Source of the DNA: FEB-25 sp963726315
GTDB lineage: Bacteria; Chloroflexota; Anaerolineae; Anaerolineales; UBA4823
DNA: 64,000 bases
Direction of reading: 5' to 3'
NCBI GenBank assembly: GCA_963726315.1
Contig: CAVSBZ010000005.1
Location: 186,001-250,000 of the forward strand
Numbering within the stretch: position 1 is the stretch's first letter; each line of letters opens with the position of its first letter. Shown in pieces: positions 41,440 to 51,800 of this stretch. The notes under the pieces were generated by a model, which saw only the letters and a list, made by a program, of their open reading frames with translations, did no database searches and was not told where the DNA came from. A program made the position numbers and the translations under genes.

Positions 41440-43926
41440 ATGATGCGATTTGATCGATTTACTGAACGCGCCCAGGAAGCAGCCCAACGCGCTGCCGAGA
41501 TCATTCAACGCTATGGGCACAATCAGATTGATACTGAACACATTCTGCTCGCACTTATCGAGCAGCCTCAGGGTGTGATCCCCCAGATATTGGAATATCT
41601 CAAGGTTGACGCCAACGCCCTCACCGAGCGACTGGATTACATCCTTCGCACCAGCCCCAAGGCGAACATTTTTGGTGGTGGTGCCGGGCAGATTTTTATC
41701 ACCCCGCGCGTCAAGCGGATCATTGATCTGGCAAATGAGGAAGCCAACCGTCTCAAAGATGAATACATCTCCACCGAACATATCTTCCTCGCCATCCTCA
41801 ACGAACGCAGCACCCCGGCAGCCCGCCTGTTGGAGGGTGCTGGTGTTACCCGCGAGCGCGTTTATGAAGCCGTCCAGCAGATCCGTGGTGGGCAGCGTGT
41901 CACCGACCCTCAAGCCGAAACCCGCTACCGCACGCTGGAGAAATACTCCCGCGACCTTACCCAGATGGCGCGTGAAGGCAAGCTGGACCCGGTGATCGGC
42001 CGTGATACAGAAATCCTGCGTGTCATCCAGATCCTCTCTCGCCGCACCAAGAACAACCCTGTTTTGATCGGTGAGGCTGGCGTTGGCAAGACTGCCATCG
42101 TCGAAGGCCTGGCGCAAAAGATCGCTACCAATGATGTCCCTGAGATTCTCTCCGGTAAGAAAGTGATCCAGCTTGACCTGGGTGCCATGATTGCCGGCTC
42201 ACGCTTCCGGGGTGAGTTTGAAGAGCGATTGAAAGCTGCTATCGAGGAAATCCAACGTGCACAGGGTGAAGTCATCCTGTTCATCGATGAGCTTCACACT
42301 GTGGTTGGTGCCGGTGCGGCCCAGGGTGCCATGGACGCCTCCAATATGCTCAAGCCTGCGCTCGCCCGTGGTGAGCTGCAGTGCGTGGGCGCTTCCACCC
42401 TGGATGAATATCACAAGCACATCGAGAAGGACGCCGCCCTTGAACGGCGCTTCGCTCCAGTTTATGTCGAAGAGCCCAATGTGGAAGATACGATAAAGAT
42501 GTTGCGTGGTTTACGCGACCGCTATGAGGCACACCACAAGGTGCGCTTCTCCGATGATGCCCTCGTCGCCGCTGCCCGCCTCTCATCCCGCTATGTGACC
42601 GAACGTCACCTGCCGGATAAAGCCATCGATCTGATGGATGAAGCTGCCGCCAAGCTGCGCGTAGCCCTGTATTCGCTCCCTCCTGAGCTGAAAGTGATGA
42701 AGACTGAGGTCGATCGTCTGCAGGCTGAAGAGGAACAGTCGGGGCTATCGCGTGACTATGAGCGTGCTGCCGAGAAGAAAGCCGAACGCCTGCGCATGGA
42801 AACCGAGTTTAGTTCCCTGCGCGATAAATGGGAAAGTGAGCATAGCCTGGATGAGGTGGTGGATGTAAATGACATTGCTGCTGTCGTCGCACAGTGGACC
42901 GGCATCCCCGTCTCCCAGATGATGGAGACTGAGTCGGATAAGCTGTTGAATATGGAAAGTCGCTTGCACGAGCATATCATTGGCCAGGACGAAGCCATTC
43001 ATGCAATTTCCGATGCCATCCGGCGCTCGCGCTCGGGTCTCAAGGACCCACGCCGTCCGATCGGTTCTTTCATCTTTATTGGTCCCTCGGGTGTCGGCAA
43101 GACCGAGCTCGCCAAGGCCCTGGCAGAATTCCTGTTTGATGATGTGGATGCCCTGGTGCGTATCGACATGAGCGAATACCGTGAGCAGCACACCGTCTCA
43201 CGCTTGTTTGGTGCTCCGCCTGGTTACGTGGGGTATGAAGAAGGTGGTCAGCTCACTGAAGCCGTCCGCCGCCGTCCGTACCGCATCATCCTGTTTGATG
43301 AGATCGAGAAAGCGCACCCTGAAGTGTGGAACGCCTTGCTGCAGATCCTGGACGACGGTCGTCTGACCGATGGTCAGGGCAGGCTGGTTGACTTCCGCAA
43401 TACGGTGCTCATCATGACCAGCAACCTGGGCACTGAGTATGTGCGTAAATCTGGTAGCCTTGGGTTTATCCCTCCCACCTCGACCAGTGAAGACCGCGAA
43501 GCTGCGGATAAGATCTCCAAGGCGCTGAAAGGTACCTTCCGCCCTGAGTTCCTCAACCGTATCGATGAGATCATTACCTTCTCACCGCTCTCGCTTGAGG
43601 ATATGGTCAAGATCGTTGACCTTCAGATGAAGGAAATCCAGGAGCGCATGGGTGACAGCGGATTGACCATCGAGCTGACTGATCACGCCCGCCAGTGGTT
43701 GGCAGAAACCGGCTACGATTCAGCCTTTGGTGCTCGCCCGCTGCGACGTGCCTTGCAAAAGTACCTCGAGAGCCCTCTCTCACTGAGCTTGCTTAGTGGC
43801 GAGTTCCCCCGCGATGCTCACATCATGGCCGATGTTAACGAAGCCAAAGATGGGCTGGTCTTCAGCCCCGCCGGTCAGCCGGTCGAGGTCGAAGTACAGC
43901 AAGAATCCGAAGAATCAACTAAATAA
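41440..43926 (+). CDS. clpC: ATP-dependent Clp protease ATP-binding subunit ClpC
   Basis: An 828-residue class I Clp/Hsp100 unfoldase. In order: an N-terminal double Clp-N repeat (FTERAQEAAQRA to about residue 150), AAA domain 1 with Walker A GEAGVGKT and Walker B VILFIDELHT, a short coiled-coil middle domain (about 410-470), then AAA domain 2 with GPSGVGKT and IILFDEIEKAHPEV. The middle domain length is that of ClpC rather than ClpB. With ClpP it unfolds and degrades damaged or tagged proteins in the cytosol. Ribosome binding site AAGGAAGGA, and a strong terminator directly after the stop, so it is monocistronic. Unrelated to the methyltransferase island. Confidence 0.95.
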   Translation: MMRFDRFTERAQEAAQRAAEIIQRYGHNQIDTEHILLALIEQPQGVIPQILEYLKVDANALTERLDYILRTSPKANIFGGGAGQIFITPRVKRIIDLANEEANRLKDEYISTEHIFLAILNERSTPAARLLEGAGVTRERVYEAVQQIRGGQRVTDPQAETRYRTLEKYSRDLTQMAREGKLDPVIGRDTEILRVIQILSRRTKNNPVLIGEAGVGKTAIVEGLAQKIATNDVPEILSGKKVIQLDLGAMIAGSRFRGEFEERLKAAIEEIQRAQGEVILFIDELHTVVGAGAAQGAMDASNMLKPALARGELQCVGASTLDEYHKHIEKDAALERRFAPVYVEEPNVEDTIKMLRGLRDRYEAHHKVRFSDDALVAAARLSSRYVTERHLPDKAIDLMDEAAAKLRVALYSLPPELKVMKTEVDRLQAEEEQSGLSRDYERAAEKKAERLRMETEFSSLRDKWESEHSLDEVVDVNDIAAVVAQWTGIPVSQMMETESDKLLNMESRLHEHIIGQDEAIHAISDAIRRSRSGLKDPRRPIGSFIFIGPSGVGKTELAKALAEFLFDDVDALVRIDMSEYREQHTVSRLFGAPPGYVGYEEGGQLTEAVRRRPYRIILFDEIEKAHPEVWNALLQILDDGRLTDGQGRLVDFRNTVLIMTSNLGTEYVRKSGSLGFIPPTSTSEDREAADKISKALKGTFRPEFLNRIDEIITFSPLSLEDMVKIVDLQMKEIQERMGDSGLTIELTDHARQWLAETGYDSAFGARPLRRALQKYLESPLSLSLLSGEFPRDAHIMADVNEAKDGLVFSPAGQPVEVEVQQESEESTK

Positions 43927-43931
43927 TATCC

Positions 43932-43960
43932 AAGGTCGGGAGCCAACTCCCGACCTTTTT
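43932..43960 (+). terminator. Rho-independent terminator of clpC
   Basis: An 11-bp perfect stem, AAGGTCGGGAG (43932-43942) and CTCCCGACCTT (43947-43957), with a CCAA loop. It is followed by T residues and lies 5 bases after the clpC stop. Confidence 0.92.
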
Positions 43961-43969
43961 ATATTTAAT

Positions 43970-44235
43970 GGGTCATTGCGAGCCAATGATCTTTTGGAGA
44001 AGCAATCTTCCCCCGACAAGGTAATTCAACTGTCCTTCGTCATATTATTCGATATATATTGTCTTAAGAAGTTTGCTTCTCCCACGCTGTACTCGGGACA
44101 GGGGGTTGGAAAAATCATCCAACCATCGCAAAAACCTTTTGAACTTGTCATTGCGATATCATCCCGGTTCTTGGTGGGAAGGAGCGTAATATGCGACTGA
44201 CCCTATCCCCGCTGTTTTTCGGGGAGCAATCTACC
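43970..44235. repeat. Two degenerate copies of a GTCATTGCGAG-type interspersed repeat
   Basis: GGTCATTGCGAG at about 43971, ending in GAAGCAATCTT near 44012, and TTGTCATTGCGA at about 44148, ending in GAGCAATCTACC near 44233, look like two decayed units of the small intergenic repeat seen in many Chloroflexota genomes (GTCATTGCGAG ... AAGCAATC). The second unit contains a CCCCG/CGGGG hairpin. The stretch to 44390 is otherwise without a supported gene. Confidence 0.45.
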
Positions 44236-44412
44236 TTTTATATCCTTTCTCATAACAAGTATATTGTCACTTCGACCATTTCCATTCATTACACTACCAT
44301 CTTTCACCTCCCTGTAACTGTCTTAGGGTGATATTTGTCTCTCATATGAGGATATTAACCACTTGGTATTTTGCCCCCAAAGGATTAAATTTTTAGGGTG
44401 GAACCGCATATT

Positions 44413-44895
44413 ATGGATACCGATGTTTTCCCCAACTTGTTCCTTTTTCGGGATTTATCCCCCGAACATATAAGGCTGCTTCAGCCGCTTTTCATCCCCT
44501 GTGAGTTCACTGCTGAGTCCGTCCTGTTTGAGCAGGGGGACCCGGCTGAGAATTTATTCGCGGTGGTCAATGGTGAAGTGGTGGTAAACTTTAAGCCGGA
44601 TGACGGTCCCGCCATCGTGGTTGCCCGGGTTCAACCTGGCAGCATTGTGGGTTGGAGCGCGGCGCTGGGCAGCAGGCGTTACACTTCAAGTGGTGTCTGC
44701 ACCAGCTACACCCAGCTCCTGCGCGTGCGTGGCGACGACCTGCGCCGGTTATGCCTGCAACACCCCGCCACCGGCACGGTCTTCCTCGATCGCCTGGCAA
44801 CCGTCATCGCCGAACGCTTGCATTCCACCCACGACCTGGTTTTGTCACTGCTCCAGTTGGGATTGACCACATCGCTCGAAAAGAGTGGAGGGTAA
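44413..44895 (+). CDS. Cyclic-nucleotide-binding-domain protein without HTH
   Basis: A 160-residue protein with a Crp-type effector domain: a beta-roll with VLFEQGDPAENLFAVVNGEVVV, then VQPGSIVGWSAALGSRRYTSSGVC in place of the phosphate-binding cassette, and a C-terminal helix. It ends where Crp/Fnr regulators would begin their DNA-binding domain, so it is a sensor-only member. The ATG at 44413 is used; a GTG at 44398 is an alternative. The NifU-like gene follows after 3 bases with its own strong ribosome binding site, so the two are cotranscribed. This suggests a redox or Fe-S related role, but that is a guess. Confidence 0.75.
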   Translation: MDTDVFPNLFLFRDLSPEHIRLLQPLFIPCEFTAESVLFEQGDPAENLFAVVNGEVVVNFKPDDGPAIVVARVQPGSIVGWSAALGSRRYTSSGVCTSYTQLLRVRGDDLRRLCLQHPATGTVFLDRLATVIAERLHSTHDLVLSLLQLGLTTSLEKSGG

Positions 44896-44898
44896 CAA

Positions 44899-45153
44899 AT
44901 GGCGACACCCATCAATGCCAATGCCCCGGTTGAAGAACAGGTCAAAGTACTTATCCAGCGTCTGAGCGCCTATATCGAACAGTTCCATGGCGGCTCAGTT
45001 GAATTTATCTCCTTTGACGGGAAACATCTCAAAGTTCACCTGGGTGGTGCCTGCCTGGGCTGCCCACTATCCCCCAACACCCTGCATGGCTGGGTGGAAG
45101 GCACCGTCAAGCAGTTCTTCCCCCAAATCGAAACCGTCGAATCCGACGTCTGA
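44899..45153 (+). CDS. NifU C-terminal-domain Fe-S cluster scaffold
   Basis: An 84-residue protein with the Nfu/NifU C-terminal fold: IQRLSAYIEQFHGGSVEFISFDG followed by HLGGACLGCPLSPNTL, where the C-x-x-C pair holds a transferable Fe-S cluster. The usual length for stand-alone Nfu domains. GGAGGGT precedes the ATG. It may serve maturation of the many Fe-S proteins of an anaerobe; no specific client is indicated. Confidence 0.88.
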   Translation: MATPINANAPVEEQVKVLIQRLSAYIEQFHGGSVEFISFDGKHLKVHLGGACLGCPLSPNTLHGWVEGTVKQFFPQIETVESDV

Positions 45154-45193
45154 TCTGTCGGGGAGATCAACGATCTCCAATTGATAATTTATC

Positions 45194-45226
45194 ACGGGCC
45201 CGCAGTGCGGGTCCGTTGTTTTTGTT
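45194..45226 (+). terminator. Rho-independent terminator after the NifU-like gene
   Basis: A GC-rich stem, CGGGCCCGC with GCGGGTCCG (45195-45215, one G-T pair), is followed by TTGTTTTTGTT. It sits at the junction with the convergent regulator remnant, within whose shifted 3' end it lies. Confidence 0.85.
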
Positions 45227-45355
45227 GGGGCGTTCGCTTTCCACTGCCAGGTACGCCAGCAGCGCCCGCACTTTGTCGTAGCCAAAGTTGGTGACGGGTT
45301 GCCCATCTAGGCTGGTAGTCATACTTCCCAATAGTGAGATGGTTAAGCAAGACAT
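45226..45355 (-). pseudogene. 5' remnant of a third SARP-type regulator
   Basis: The first 43 codons from the ATG at 45355 (SCLTISLLGSMTTSLDGQ, then FGYDKVRALLAYLA and ESERP) are nearly the same as the beginnings of the two complete regulators upstream. Similarity then stops abruptly, and the frame runs into the NifU-gene terminator and ends at 45167. It is a decayed copy left by deletion of the rest of a third tandem gene, possibly by recombination between repeats. Confidence 0.8.
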
Positions 45356-45357
45356 GT

Positions 45358-48300
45358 TTACCCCGCTGGTTCTTCTTCAATCACGTTTATATCGTCCGTA
45401 GTAAATCCACGCCCCTGTTGTGCTTTAAATTCCTCCAACAGCTCGGCTGCGGTAACAAAAAGATCTTTTTTCTGTCCGCGTGCATAGGCTGCCTGTGCCA
45501 CTTCAGCTGGCAAGGTACTTGCCATTTGCTTGATATCTCTACCTACCACATCCTCGAACCAGGGCGTTTTACCGCAATGGCCGCGTTCATCGATCAAACC
45601 GCACAGCTCAACTGCTGACTCCGCCTGACCATTGATAGCCAGCAGATAAGCCGCAGCTGTTATCGCGTAGCTAATAGTAATATAGCTGTGCAGTTCAATA
45701 CCCTTTTGTAATGACTTAACGATTATCTCTTGTCCTCTTTTAATCTGTCCCATCCTGATGTAGGCTAAGCTGCAAGGACTGAGTATTATGGCCAAATAAA
45801 AGTGATATCCATATTCAATACAATAGCCTGCGGCTTTTTCTAGCAACGGGATAGCCAGCTCCAACTGCCCTTGAGCCAGCGCAGCCATTCCCATGACCCC
45901 ATGAATATAATCCAAGTTCCCTGTGTCATTAATCTGGTAAGCCAGCTCCAGAATGCTCTCTCCCATTACGCGTGCCTCTTCATATTTCCCAAAAAGGACC
46001 TTAGCCTCATTCCAATTAGCTATAAAGCTGATAAGTAGTGGTTTATTACCAGTGGTCTGAATTTGAGGTAAGGTTTCAATACTTAATTTCTCAACTTCGT
46101 CCCACTGGCGATTAATCCTAAGGGCCCAGACCATCCGGTGTAGACCTTCGGCGTTGCTTCTCCGATTGCCATATGAAAGGAAGATTTCGGTTCCTTCTCG
46201 ACAAGCTTGAATTGACATATCCTGCTTACCCTGATGGCCGGTTATCTCACTTAAGATATTAAGCTGTGAAGCGATCTGCCTGGGATCACCCAGGCCGCGC
46301 CATTCAACCAGAGCAGCCTGGCAATATCTTTCAGCTTCCTTGAAGTCTCCAAAATTTAAAAATCTTATGGCGAGACTACTCAACGCTAAAGCCACCGATC
46401 GTTTATTTCCGATTTGTCGGGCAATGTCAAGGCTCTGTTGAGTAAGAATTACTGCTTGATCCATATCAGCAACGGAAGCACCAATTTCCCTTAGTACCCA
46501 CGCCTTATCAACCAGGACATCTTCTCCACCCTGTAACAAATCTTCGAAAATCTGCAAGCTTTCTACAAGCATTTGATCCTTAGTTTGAGAATTAATATGA
46601 CCAACCTGCAACTGGAACGCCCTCATATAAATCGTCAATTGGGCTTTCAGACGCTTGCCGTGATTGCTGAGCTCAGCAATATTCTCCAGTGTATCCAGAG
46701 CTAGCTTGCATGTATATTCTCCTTCATTAGGAAGTATTCGGTAGAAAAAATATCGGCACAATCCCGACCAACCCATGGTTAATCCATCCAGATCCTGGAA
46801 CTGACACGCCCACATCCAGGCTGTTCTCATATTGGATAATTCTTCATCCATCTCATTCAGGGTTAAAACTTGACAAGAACCATCCAATTTTATATTCCAA
46901 ATTTCGAGTGCATGGAGGAAATAACGGCAGTGTGTTTGGCTTAATACCGCTTCCTGCCCATGTGCTCTCACCATATCCAGGCCGTAGTGTCTAACCAGCT
47001 CATGCAGATCGTATCGGTTCTTCGCCAGGTTAAAGCGGATCATGGAGTGATCCGTTAAAGAATCCAGTAGCTCAGGTGATGCCCCCGCCACCTGCTTAGC
47101 CGCCTCGGCTGTAAAGCCACCCCGGAAAACTGTCAGTCCGCAGAAGGCAGCCTGCTCCTCCTGGTTAAGCAACCGATATGAGTGCTCGAACACCGCCCTG
47201 ATGCTCCGATGCCGTTCCGGTACATCTTTGAAGGAAATCCGAAGGTCTTCCTTGCCGCTCTCGATGGCGCTGGCTACCTGTTCCATCGACCTCCTACGCA
47301 CCGCCGAAGCCGCCAGCTCAATTCCCAGAGGCAGACCCTCCACCAGCTGGCAGATGCGGGACATGGCAGGTAGGTCGTCCTTTATTATTGAATGGCGCGG
47401 CTTAACCTGGTGCAGGCGCTGGTTGAATAGCTGCACTGACTTATAGGCTGCCAGGTCTTGCATGGCTTTCCCTGTCGGGTAGCTCAAACCGTTCACCTCG
47501 AACACCCACTCTGCTTGCAAACCCAGGCGCTGGCGGGAGGTGACCAGAATCATGATCCCAGGTGAATGCTGCAAGATTTCGGTTACCAACCAGGCTCCTT
47601 CAAGCAGATGCTCGAAGTTATCCAATACTAGCACCAGCTCTTTATCCTTCAAGTAACTGGTTAGTTGGTCTTTGAGGTCACCCTGCTCAGCCTGCTTGAG
47701 ACCCAGAGCCAGGAGGACCGCCGGGATTATCAGCTCGACCGAGTTTGTCCCTGCCAGCGGGACGAAGCAGGCGCCGTGGGAGAAGGCATCCAGTTGCCTT
47801 TCAGCGGCGGCGATGGCCAGTCTGGTCTTGCCTACCCCGCCTGGACCGACCAGGGTGAGCAGGCGGCAGGCGGGGTCTTCAATCAGGGCATTGATCTCTG
47901 CAAGCTCCCCTTCCCTGCCGACGAAGCTGGTAAGGATTGTGGGCAGGATGTTGATATGAAGAGACTCCCTGGAAGGAGGCGGCAGGTATACCCCATACTT
48001 GATCTGCTCATACAAGCGGGTGGTCTCTTCCAGCGGCTCGACACCGAGCTCGTCCGTCATCTGCTCGCGGCACTTCTCGTATAGCTCGCAAGCCTCTGCG
48101 CGTTTACCCATGCTCCCCAGCAAACGCAATGCTTGAACATATGCCTCTTCATCGCAGGGGTCCAGCTCTAATTGCCGTTCAGTAAATTCCAAAGCTTTGG
48201 CAGGCTCGTCACGCCATTGGTAAGTTGAAGCAATCTGCTGCAAGGCTTCCATTGCAGATTTTGAGAACCTCTCGCGTTTTATCCTTAGCCACTCTTCGAA

Positions 48301-48768
48301 CAGGTCGCTATCGGGCAGGCTGAACCCTTCCAAAAATTCTCCCCGGTAGAGATTAACCGCTTCGATTAACCGGTCGGTGCAGGTGGGGCAGGCTTCGATG
48401 CGCCGGTGGCGGTGCGAATTACACAGCGACAGAAGCTGGTTGAACCGTTCTATATCCAGCCAGGCGTCACTTTCCAGGTTGAACTGGATGGCATCCTTGC
48501 TGATGAGTAAATAGGGAGGGTGAGCAACCTGGTCGCAGATGGCTTGCCTGAGTTTTGCCAGGGCATTGCGCAGGCTGTCGTGAGCCGCTTTTTCCGATTG
48601 GTCGGGCCACAGCAAGCCTGCCAGGGATTCGCGGCTGTGCGGGCGTTCGCTATCAGCCACCAGGTACGCCAGCAGCGCCCGCACTTTGTCGTAACCAAAG
48701 CCGGTGACGGTCTGCCCGTCCAGGGCGACCGTCATATTTCCCAATAGTGAGACTGATAAACAAGCCAT
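45358..48768 (-). CDS. Giant SARP/BTAD-AAA-TPR transcriptional regulator 1
   Basis: An 1136-residue AfsR-type protein. Residues 1-100 are an OmpR-like winged-helix DNA-binding domain (LLGNMTVALDGQ, GYDKVRALLAYL, SLRNALAKLR). Residues 100-255 are the bacterial transcriptional activator domain. A STAND/NB-ARC ATPase follows with Walker A GPGGVGKTR and LVLVLDNFEH. The long C-terminal part (about 640-1110) consists of TPR-like helical repeats. Such proteins are signal-integrating activators, with ligand sensed by the TPR part. The ATG at 48768 follows GGGGTGA; a GTG two codons earlier is possible. It is a tandem duplicate of the next gene upstream. The targets are unknown. Confidence 0.88.
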   Translation of the reverse strand: MACLSVSLLGNMTVALDGQTVTGFGYDKVRALLAYLVADSERPHSRESLAGLLWPDQSEKAAHDSLRNALAKLRQAICDQVAHPPYLLISKDAIQFNLESDAWLDIERFNQLLSLCNSHRHRRIEACPTCTDRLIEAVNLYRGEFLEGFSLPDSDLFEEWLRIKRERFSKSAMEALQQIASTYQWRDEPAKALEFTERQLELDPCDEEAYVQALRLLGSMGKRAEACELYEKCREQMTDELGVEPLEETTRLYEQIKYGVYLPPPSRESLHINILPTILTSFVGREGELAEINALIEDPACRLLTLVGPGGVGKTRLAIAAAERQLDAFSHGACFVPLAGTNSVELIIPAVLLALGLKQAEQGDLKDQLTSYLKDKELVLVLDNFEHLLEGAWLVTEILQHSPGIMILVTSRQRLGLQAEWVFEVNGLSYPTGKAMQDLAAYKSVQLFNQRLHQVKPRHSIIKDDLPAMSRICQLVEGLPLGIELAASAVRRRSMEQVASAIESGKEDLRISFKDVPERHRSIRAVFEHSYRLLNQEEQAAFCGLTVFRGGFTAEAAKQVAGASPELLDSLTDHSMIRFNLAKNRYDLHELVRHYGLDMVRAHGQEAVLSQTHCRYFLHALEIWNIKLDGSCQVLTLNEMDEELSNMRTAWMWACQFQDLDGLTMGWSGLCRYFFYRILPNEGEYTCKLALDTLENIAELSNHGKRLKAQLTIYMRAFQLQVGHINSQTKDQMLVESLQIFEDLLQGGEDVLVDKAWVLREIGASVADMDQAVILTQQSLDIARQIGNKRSVALALSSLAIRFLNFGDFKEAERYCQAALVEWRGLGDPRQIASQLNILSEITGHQGKQDMSIQACREGTEIFLSYGNRRSNAEGLHRMVWALRINRQWDEVEKLSIETLPQIQTTGNKPLLISFIANWNEAKVLFGKYEEARVMGESILELAYQINDTGNLDYIHGVMGMAALAQGQLELAIPLLEKAAGYCIEYGYHFYLAIILSPCSLAYIRMGQIKRGQEIIVKSLQKGIELHSYITISYAITAAAYLLAINGQAESAVELCGLIDERGHCGKTPWFEDVVGRDIKQMASTLPAEVAQAAYARGQKKDLFVTAAELLEEFKAQQGRGFTTDDINVIEEEPAG

Positions 48769-48806
48769 ATTCACCCCGCTGGTTCTTATGCAATCACTTT
48801 TTTAGC

Positions 48807-51800
48807 TTAGTTTTTTTTTCGTCTGTAGAAAACCCGCTCCTCATGTTCTTTAAATTCCTCCAGCAATTCAGCCGCGGTAACAAACAGGTCTCTCTGCCTG
48901 CCGCGCTCCCTGGCAGTCGCCACCACCTCAGGCGAAAGGTCAGCTGCCAGCTCCTTGATGGTCTTCCCCGCCACATCCTCGAACCAGGGTGAATTTCTCA
49001 ACATAGATTTTTCCTCGATTAATCCACACAACTCCACCGCTCGCTCCACCTGGCCGTTGATTGCCAGATATAAAGCCGCGGCTGGCACAGCGAAGCTAAG
49101 ATTCGTATAGCTGTGAAGCCTAACACCTGTCTGCATAGATTCCATCATACGTTCATACCCAAATTTGATATTACCAGACCTATAAAGTGCGATACTCCAG
49201 GTTCCAACTACCTGAGCCAAAATAAAGTGAATTAGATTTTGATTGCATGTATTAGTGCTGTTTTCAAGGTACGGATTAGCCTCTTCAGGACGATCCTGAG
49301 CCAATGCTACTCCACCTAGGGTGTAGAGATTTATCATCATACTGTATGGATCATTAATGTGGATGGCGAATTCATAATTGCTCTCAGCCCTCATCCGTGC
49401 TTCTTCATAGCGACCTGAAAACAACTTGACCATGCTCCAATTTGAGTAAGCATTATAGCGACTTTCTCGATCATTCCATACTTGCGATGGCGATAAGCTA
49501 TCTGCATAATATTTGTCGGCTTTATCCCACTCTCCGTTATGGTAGAACCCAAGCGCCATTCCGACAAGTCCACTAGTACGGCTTATCTGATCACCAAGGG
49601 CGAAGTAGAGTTGTGCGCTTTCTCGCATAGATTGTAGAGCTAATTCCATCTTTCCAAAATGAGCGCTTATTTCACTCAAGTATAGTAAGATCTCTGCTAT
49701 CTGTGAGGGGTCACCTAATGAACGCCATACTGATAGAGAATCCAGGCAGTACCGTTCCGCTTCATAGAATTTTCCGTCCACAAAATATGTTCGCGCTAAG
49801 TTTTTCAATGAGAACGCCATATATCGTTTATCGCCAATTTGACGGGTAATTTCCAGGCTTCGTTGACCAATCTTAATAGCCTGATCTGGATCTATCGTTG
49901 ATTCACTAATCCATCTGAGTATAAATGCCAATTCCAGTTGTACATCTACACTAGCTTCTTTTAAGTCTTCCAGGATTTTGAGCGATCTTTCTAGATTCAG
50001 TTTATGTTCAGAGAGAGTGATGTGGGAGCTCAATAACATAAATAGACTGTTCCATGTGAGTAACTGAACTTTAAATAACTGACCTTGCTTGTATTGCTCA
50101 ATCATCCTTTCAAATATCTTCAGGGCTTCCTGGCAATCTTGCTCTCCCTCGAGTGGATGGGAACGCCAGTGATAAAACCGACATAAGCCTGGATGTCCTT
50201 GTTCTAATGCCTTCAGATTATTATGCTGGCACGCCCACTCCCAGGCTGTACGCAGATCAGGTAGTTCCTGTTCCATTTCGTTTAATGCTGCTTTCTGCCC
50301 GGTACCTTCCAATTCTGTTCCCCAACGTTTCAAAGCCTGGAGAAAATAGGAGCTGTGGCGGTGGCGCAGCTCAATTTCCATTCCCATTGATCTCAATTTG
50401 TCCACTCCATACTGGCGAACAAGCTCGTGCAGGTTATAGAGCTCCTTTTCTGGGTCGAAGCGGACCATTGAATGCTCTACTAAGGAATCAAGCAAATCCA
50501 TTGTTGCTTCAGCCACCTGTTCTGCCGCTTCAGCCGTAAAACTCGACCGGAACACCGCCAAGCCAAAAAATGCATTCTTTTCGTTTTGTTTTAGCAGCCC
50601 ACAGGAATGTTCGAAGACCGCCCTGATGCTGCGGTGGCGCTCGGGTACATCCTTGTACGAGACCTTCAGATCCTCTTTACCGCTCTCGATGGCTGTAGCC
50701 ACCTGCTCGATCGACCTTCTCCTTACTGCTGACGCTGCCAGCTCAATCCCCAGAGGCAATCCCTCCACCAGTTGGCAGATGCGGCTCATGCCTGGAAGGT
50801 CGTCCTTTATTATTGAATGGCGCGGTTTCACCTGGTGCAGGCGCTGGGTGAAGAGCTGCACCGACTCGTAATCTGCCAGGTCCTGCACTGCATTCCCAGA
50901 CGGGTAGCTTAGCCCGTTCACTTCGAACACCCACTCAGCCTGCAGCCCCAATCGCTGTCGAGAGGTTACCAGCACCATCACACCAGGAGCCTGCTGTAAA
51001 ATCTCGGTCACCACCGCAACCCCTTCGATCAGGTGCTCGAAGTTATCAAGTACCAGCACCAGCTCCTTATCCTTCAAGTAACTGGTTAGTTGCTCTTTGA
51101 GGTCACCCTGCTCAGCCTGCTTGAGACCCAGAGTTTGCAGGACCGCTGGGATGATCAGCTCGACCGAATTTATCCCTACTAGCGGGACGAAGCAAGCGCC
51201 GTAGGGGAAAGCTTCCAGCTGGCGTGAGGCGGCTGCGATCGCTAGTCTCGTTTTGCCCACCCCGCCGGGTCCGACCAGGGTTAGCAGCCGGCAGGTGGGG
51301 TCTTCGATTAATACATTGATTTCATCCAACTCGCGTTCCCGCCCAACGAAGCTGGTCAGGTCAGTGGGCAGGTTGTTGATCCGCAGAGATTGCCTGGATG
51401 GAGCCGCCTGGAACACGCCATACTTGATCTGCTCGTACAGCCGGGTGGTCTGTTCGGTCGGTTCGACGCCCAACACATTGGCTAGTACATCCACGCACTT
51501 CTTATACTGCTCGCAGGCTTCGCTGCGCTTATCCAACGCGGCATACAAGCGCATGGCTTGAACGTGGGCTGCTTCAATACAGGGATCGAGTTTCAGCTGA
51601 CGTTGGGTGTAGGTCAGCGCTTTTTCCGGCTCGCCGCGCCATTCATAGGTTGAAGCCAGGTTCTGCAGTGATTCCATTGCCATCTGCAGGTACTCTTCCC
51701 GTTTGATGCGCAGCCAATCCTCGAACAAGTCGCTATCGGGCAGGCTGAACCCTTCCAGGAATTCTCCCCGGTACAGATTGACTGCTTCGATCAGCCGGTC

